Assembly: GCA_017646225.1 (NCBI GenBank)
Contig: JAGCMZ010000154.1
Coordinates: forward strand, 1-19,653
Length of the DNA: 19,653 bases
Direction of reading: 5' to 3'
Source of the DNA: Paludibacteraceae bacterium
GTDB taxonomy: Bacteria; Bacteroidota; Bacteroidia; Bacteroidales; Paludibacteraceae
Below, piece by piece: positions 15,995-19,653 of the stretch. Under the pieces are notes generated by a model that did no database searches, was not told the DNA's origin, and saw only the letters and a program-made list of their open reading frames with translations. The translations under genes were made by a program, and so were the position numbers. Each line of letters begins with the position of its first letter. The first letter of the stretch is position 1.

Positions 15995-16777
15995 TTAAAA
16001 TTTAATCTTATAGTGTGCGGGTTTTAGCTCTGGATTAAAAAACAAGATACCTACATGAAATAAATCAACGCTTACCCTCACTTGTGGATGTTGGCGTATG
16101 ATATCCCACGCTTCTTGCATGCCTTCTGACCAGTGAATATCATCGAAGACAAAAACACCGTTGGTACTAACCTTTTGCAGGCATTGCTGAAAATAAGAAA
16201 GAGTAGGCTCTTTTTGGTGATTGGCATCGAAAAAGACAAAGTCTACCGTAGAAAGTTGTTTTAGGGTGGCAGGCAAGGTTTCAGCTAAATCGCCAATGCA
16301 GAGTTGGATGTTTTGTGCATGGGCATTTTTAAAGTTGATAGCCGCAATCTTGGCGGTTGCAGGGCAGCCTTCAAAGGTGTAAACTTGTGCGTTTGTGTTG
16401 CCTTGCGATAGGTACAATGTGCTGGTTCCTAGGCAGGTGCCAAGGTCAAGAATGGTGCTTGGCTGGTAGGCTCTTACCATGCGAAACAGCAGTTGTGCTT
16501 CTTTAGCCGATTTGGCACTGCGCTTTACTATATCACAAATGGTGCGTTCTCTAGAAACGCCTGTTCCAAAATCGGTTACATGAATGGTTTCTTTGTCGTT
16601 GCGTAGATTTTGGCGTATTTGCTCAATGGTGTGGTAGGCATAATAAGGATGTTTTTCGTTTTTTATATCGGTAATAAACGAAAAAATAAAAGGGGAATGC
16701 ACACCATCACCTCTTTTAGAATGCGATGAAAACCAGTGCCTTATGTATGCTTTTATTTGAAACCAACCTTGTTTCAT
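15995..16777 (-). CDS. Class I SAM-dependent methyltransferase
   Basis: A 260-residue cytoplasmic protein with a Rossmann-type methyltransferase core. Motif I is ILDLGTCLGTST (Asp111 to Gly117). YTFEGCPATAKIA gives the acidic residue for the SAM ribose, followed by a DFVFFDANH motif and FVFDDIHWSEGMQEAW. That set resembles the O-methyltransferase type (Methyltransf_24), and the N-terminus has HSPFIFSFI, seen in Bacteroidota members. The substrate cannot be told from sequence. The start codon overlaps the DUF4954 stop by 4 bp (ATGA), so translation is coupled. A second glycine motif, TDFGTGVSRER near residue 68, is present in addition to motif I. Confidence 0.88.
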   Translation of the reverse strand: MKQGWFQIKAYIRHWFSSHSKRGDGVHSPFIFSFITDIKNEKHPYYAYHTIEQIRQNLRNDKETIHVTDFGTGVSRERTICDIVKRSAKSAKEAQLLFRMVRAYQPSTILDLGTCLGTSTLYLSQGNTNAQVYTFEGCPATAKIAAINFKNAHAQNIQLCIGDLAETLPATLKQLSTVDFVFFDANHQKEPTLSYFQQCLQKVSTNGVFVFDDIHWSEGMQEAWDIIRQHPQVRVSVDLFHVGILFFNPELKPAHYKIKF

Positions 16778-18762
16778 GCCATCAAAGGACTGATGCGGTC
16801 AATAAGTTCTTGGCAGAGTGCCGATTTTTTGACAATGTGTTCTTGTACCTCCTGTACAAATGGATTGTTTTCAAATTGACCACGTACATTGATAAAGTCG
16901 AGTTGTTTGGTGGTTTCGTCTCCGTCCACACCAAAACCTGTTTTAGAGATGAGTGTAAACTCTTTCTTGGCATCCTCGTATAGTAGGTTGTCTAAATCTA
17001 CGACACTTTTTTTCCAGGTTTGTGCCAAATCAATGATGTCTTGGATGGTAAATTCGGTGTATGGTTTGTTTAGGCGTTCTTCTATTTTTTGAAGTGCCCA
17101 GGTCCATTCGTATTGATAATAGTTGGAATGGATTTCTTGGAAACGTTGGTTGATGGCCTCGAGCGAACTTAAAATGCCGTTGTCAACATCGTTTAGCAGT
17201 TTATCTATTTCACTTTGTGGGGCAATCATACCCGATAAATCCACCCACGAACCTGCACCAATGGTGGTATCGGGTTTTAGGCGATTTCTAATCTCGTCAA
17301 TCGATTTGAATGGTGTGATTTCTAGGCGTTTAATGATAGAGTTGCCTAAAAATTTATTGATGGCCATTTGGTAGTATTTAATACCATTATAAAGCGATGA
17401 ATGTTTGATAATGGTACTGTGGTAGGTATAGGTTTCGGATGTTTCGCCCGATAAATCTTTTAATGTTTCTAGGATATTGATACCTGCATACATCTTTTGA
17501 ATGGTGTAGGGACTTAGCAGGTTAAAGTTAATCTGATCTAGTTTTTCTGGGTCTTTGCGTTTGTCGCGTTTGGGCCATTTTTGGGCGTCGCGAATGGTGC
17601 CCACACTACGTAGGTTTACGCCGGGTACAATATAGGTGTCATCGTCGTTCTCAATAAGGTAAGAGAAAGGCAGGTTAGAGGTGTCAGAGTGGTGATGGTG
17701 TCTACCCATAACCAACGAGAAAGCACCAATTTTTGCGGGCCATAGTATGTAGGAATCGCTGGTGGTTTTAGAGCCTCTTTCAACCACACCTTGGTGAATA
17801 GGGCCTAATTTGTACATGTGGTTACTTTGGTTAGAACCACTGCCTGCATTCAAGAACGAGAACATGCCGGCAATGAGCAGGCTTGACTTGTGGTGGGTTA
17901 CTGTGAAGGGACCGCCAAAGATAGCGCAAGCTTCTCCGTGGAAACCTTGGCAGTTGCTAAAGTAAACCGAATCGTAAATAGAGAAGTGTTTACCTAGTTG
18001 TGTTCCTTGGCCAATAAAGCAATTTTCGATAAGGGTAGCTTCGGTTACTTGCGATCCCGACGAAAGGATGAAGTTTTTGGCCATTACACCGTTTCCTATG
18101 TAGATAGGGTCGGAAATGTTACTGTTGATGCTACCATTCTCAAGTTCGTTTACACTTTCTAATTGGGCATAATCGCCAATGTGTATGTTCTTGATATTAC
18201 CGCAGCTAGCAATGCGCACTTGCTTGCCAATAAAACCATAGTCGGAACTGATTTTATTGGTATAGTCTTGGATAAGTTGATCGATGCGTTTGATGGTGTC
18301 TGCACGGTGACGGTACAAGGTCATAATATACGCCAATTGCGACGATAGTTTGTTGCAAATAGCGATAGAACGGCCACCTGTCTCGTTTAATACCGATACG
18401 CGTATGCCATTGCCAAACGACGATTTACCTGTGGTGGTAATGCATTCTGTGTCTTCGATAAAGCAATCGTCGCTAATTTGGTAGTTGGCGATGTAGCGAT
18501 GAATGCGCGAAATGTACACATTGTTGCCAATGGAGCAGTTGTGAATGCTAGAATGGTAGATACCGCTGTGTCTAGGGATACCACCGTCCAGAATAAAGGT
18601 GTTTTCAAATACACCCAGTTGTATTTTACCCGTAAAATGTACGTGTTTAATGTACTCAGGGGTAAATGCTTGAGCTACTTCAATGTTGTCCCAATTATCG
18701 CAGGTGCATTGTTGTTTTTGCAACTGACTGATTTCTTCTGAGGTGAGTTTCCTGTATGACAT
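16774..18762 (-). CDS. DUF4954-family protein with left-handed beta-helix-like repeats
   Basis: A 662-residue soluble protein. It starts MSYRKLTSEEISQLQKQQC. Residues about 40-390 are rich in hexapeptide-like turns (SIGNNVYISRI, IHIGDYAQLESV, PIYIGNGVMAKNF, CFIGQGTQLGKHF, AKIGAFSLVMG), which predict a left-handed beta helix as in sugar acyl- or nucleotidyltransferases. The C-terminal 230 residues are helical. Four adjacent histidines, 355-358, follow the last turn and precede SDTSNLPFSYLIEN. The family is common in Bacteroidota and, as far as I know, has no established function. The frame is open to 18849, but that longer start would overlap the hflX stop and has no homology-like sequence. 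ATG 18762 gives a 10-bp gap to hflX. The stop overlaps the methyltransferase start. Confidence 0.85.
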   Translation of the reverse strand: MSYRKLTSEEISQLQKQQCTCDNWDNIEVAQAFTPEYIKHVHFTGKIQLGVFENTFILDGGIPRHSGIYHSSIHNCSIGNNVYISRIHRYIANYQISDDCFIEDTECITTTGKSSFGNGIRVSVLNETGGRSIAICNKLSSQLAYIMTLYRHRADTIKRIDQLIQDYTNKISSDYGFIGKQVRIASCGNIKNIHIGDYAQLESVNELENGSINSNISDPIYIGNGVMAKNFILSSGSQVTEATLIENCFIGQGTQLGKHFSIYDSVYFSNCQGFHGEACAIFGGPFTVTHHKSSLLIAGMFSFLNAGSGSNQSNHMYKLGPIHQGVVERGSKTTSDSYILWPAKIGAFSLVMGRHHHHSDTSNLPFSYLIENDDDTYIVPGVNLRSVGTIRDAQKWPKRDKRKDPEKLDQINFNLLSPYTIQKMYAGINILETLKDLSGETSETYTYHSTIIKHSSLYNGIKYYQMAINKFLGNSIIKRLEITPFKSIDEIRNRLKPDTTIGAGSWVDLSGMIAPQSEIDKLLNDVDNGILSSLEAINQRFQEIHSNYYQYEWTWALQKIEERLNKPYTEFTIQDIIDLAQTWKKSVVDLDNLLYEDAKKEFTLISKTGFGVDGDETTKQLDFINVRGQFENNPFVQEVQEHIVKKSALCQELIDRISPLMA

Positions 18763-18772
18763 AGGCGGGGTA

Positions 18773-19653
18773 TTATTCGGTTTCTTCGTCGTAAGTTTCG
18801 TATAGAAAATCGTTGTAGGGGAAACGTGCTGTATGAATTTCTTTGGCACGGTCGTATAACAACTGTTTTAGTTCTTCTATGTTGATTTTTTCTTTAGCCG
18901 ATATAAAGATACAATTTTCGCCCAATTTTGACATCCATGTTTGCTTTAATTCTTCTATCGATACATTTTGTGGGGTAGAAGGCATTAAATCCAATTCGTC
19001 TTTGGGTTGGAATTCGTAGGCGTCAATTTTGTTAAAGACAATGATGGTGGGTTTTTCGTTCTCTTCTATTTCGTGTAGGGTTCTTTCAACTACCTCCATT
19101 TGTTCTTCAAATTGGGGGTGAGAAATATCTACCACGTGTACCCATATATCGGCTTCGCGTACCTCGTCTAGGGTAGATTTGAACGATTCTACCAAGCCGT
19201 GAGGCAGTTTGCGTATAAAACCAACTGTATCGGTTAATAAGAACGGTAAGTTTTGAACCACTACCTTGCGTACAGTGGTATCAAGGGTTGCAAACAATTT
19301 GTTTTCGGCAAATACATCCGATTTGCTAATCAGGTTCATAAGGGTGGATTTGCCTACGTTGGTATAACCCACCAGGGCAATACGTACCAATTTGCCTCTG
19401 TTTTTTCGTTGTACGGTTTTTTGTTTGTCGATACTTGCCAAATCTTCTTTTAGCAACGAAATGCGGCGTAAAATAATACGACGGTCGGTTTCTATCTGTG
19501 TTTCACCAGGACCACGCATACCAATACCCCCTCTTTGACGCTCCAAGTGAGTCCACATGCGGGTAAGGCGAGGTAGAAGGTATTGCAATTGAGCCAATTC
19601 TACCTGGGTTTTTGCGTGAGCGGTTTGCGCGCGTTTGGCAAAAATATCCAAAA
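18773..19653 (-). CDS. hflX: GTPase HflX, 5' end beyond the window
   Basis: Partial gene: 293 residues are visible and the start lies beyond the right edge. HflX is a ribosome-binding GTPase that splits stalled or stressed ribosomes. The visible start LDIFAKRAQTAHAKTQVELA and then GGIGMRGPGETQIETDRR are the signature of the HflX N-terminal part. The G domain has G1 GYTNVGKST, the switch region FATLDTT, G3 DTVGFI, G4 NKID and G5 SAKE. A Glu-rich tail ends YDEETE. The TTG at 19651 is in frame but is only an internal Leu (the family reads LDIFA here), so I do not take it as a start. It leads into DUF4954 with a 10-bp gap, implying one transcript through to the adenosyltransferase. Confidence 0.95.
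   Translation of the reverse strand, partial: LDIFAKRAQTAHAKTQVELAQLQYLLPRLTRMWTHLERQRGGIGMRGPGETQIETDRRIILRRISLLKEDLASIDKQKTVQRKNRGKLVRIALVGYTNVGKSTLMNLISKSDVFAENKLFATLDTTVRKVVVQNLPFLLTDTVGFIRKLPHGLVESFKSTLDEVREADIWVHVVDISHPQFEEQMEVVERTLHEIEENEKPTIIVFNKIDAYEFQPKDELDLMPSTPQNVSIEELKQTWMSKLGENCIFISAKEKINIEELKQLLYDRAKEIHTARFPYNDFLYETYDEETE

Noticed and set aside
18763..18849. Longer DUF4954 start at 18849
   Set aside because: It would overlap the hflX 3' end by 77 bp; family-like sequence starts with MSYRKLTSEE at 18762.

Overview
The window reads as chromosomal DNA of a Bacteroidota bacterium, most likely order Bacteroidales. Support: a porP-gldK-gldL-gldM-gldN type IX secretion (T9SS) core, a uppS-bamA-skp-skp-murI envelope block, lineage-typical proteins (DUF6089, DUF4954, DUF2795), and Bacteroidota-style promoter elements (TAnnTTTG, one with TTG 19 nt upstream). 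I see no mobile element, CRISPR array, tRNA or rRNA. No genus can be named from the sequence alone.

Layout. (1) 108-3063, plus strand: a small two-helix membrane protein with a PH-like domain, then DNA topoisomerase III with two C-terminal zinc-ribbon repeats. (2) 8972-3035, minus strand: DUF6089 barrel protein, uppS, bamA, two Skp/OmpH-like chaperones and murI. This is an envelope-building run: UppS makes the undecaprenyl carrier, MurI supplies D-glutamate, BamA inserts outer-membrane barrels, and the Skp-like proteins escort unfolded barrels. (3) 15051-9180, minus strand: porP, gldK, gldL, gldM, gldN, ending at a perfect 15-bp hairpin terminator. GldL/GldM form the proton-driven inner-membrane motor, GldK/GldN the periplasmic ring under the outer membrane, and PorP is an outer-membrane partner. 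(4) 19653-15160, minus strand: hflX (cut by the window edge), a DUF4954 beta-helix-like protein, a SAM methyltransferase, a PduO-type cobalamin adenosyltransferase, and a small DUF2795 protein with its own promoter.

The most notable observation is that two otherwise intact envelope genes, bamA (codon 508) and gldM (codon 146), each carry one in-frame TAG. There is no frameshift, and conserved sequence continues in the same frame on both sides. TAG is also the normal terminator of three genes here (topB, murI, the adenosyltransferase), so wholesale reassignment of TAG is unlikely. Sequencing or assembly error, strain-level nonsense mutation, or amber suppression/readthrough remain open. Everything else resembles ordinary, well-conserved Bacteroidota core genome, and I did not find a convincing new multi-gene system.
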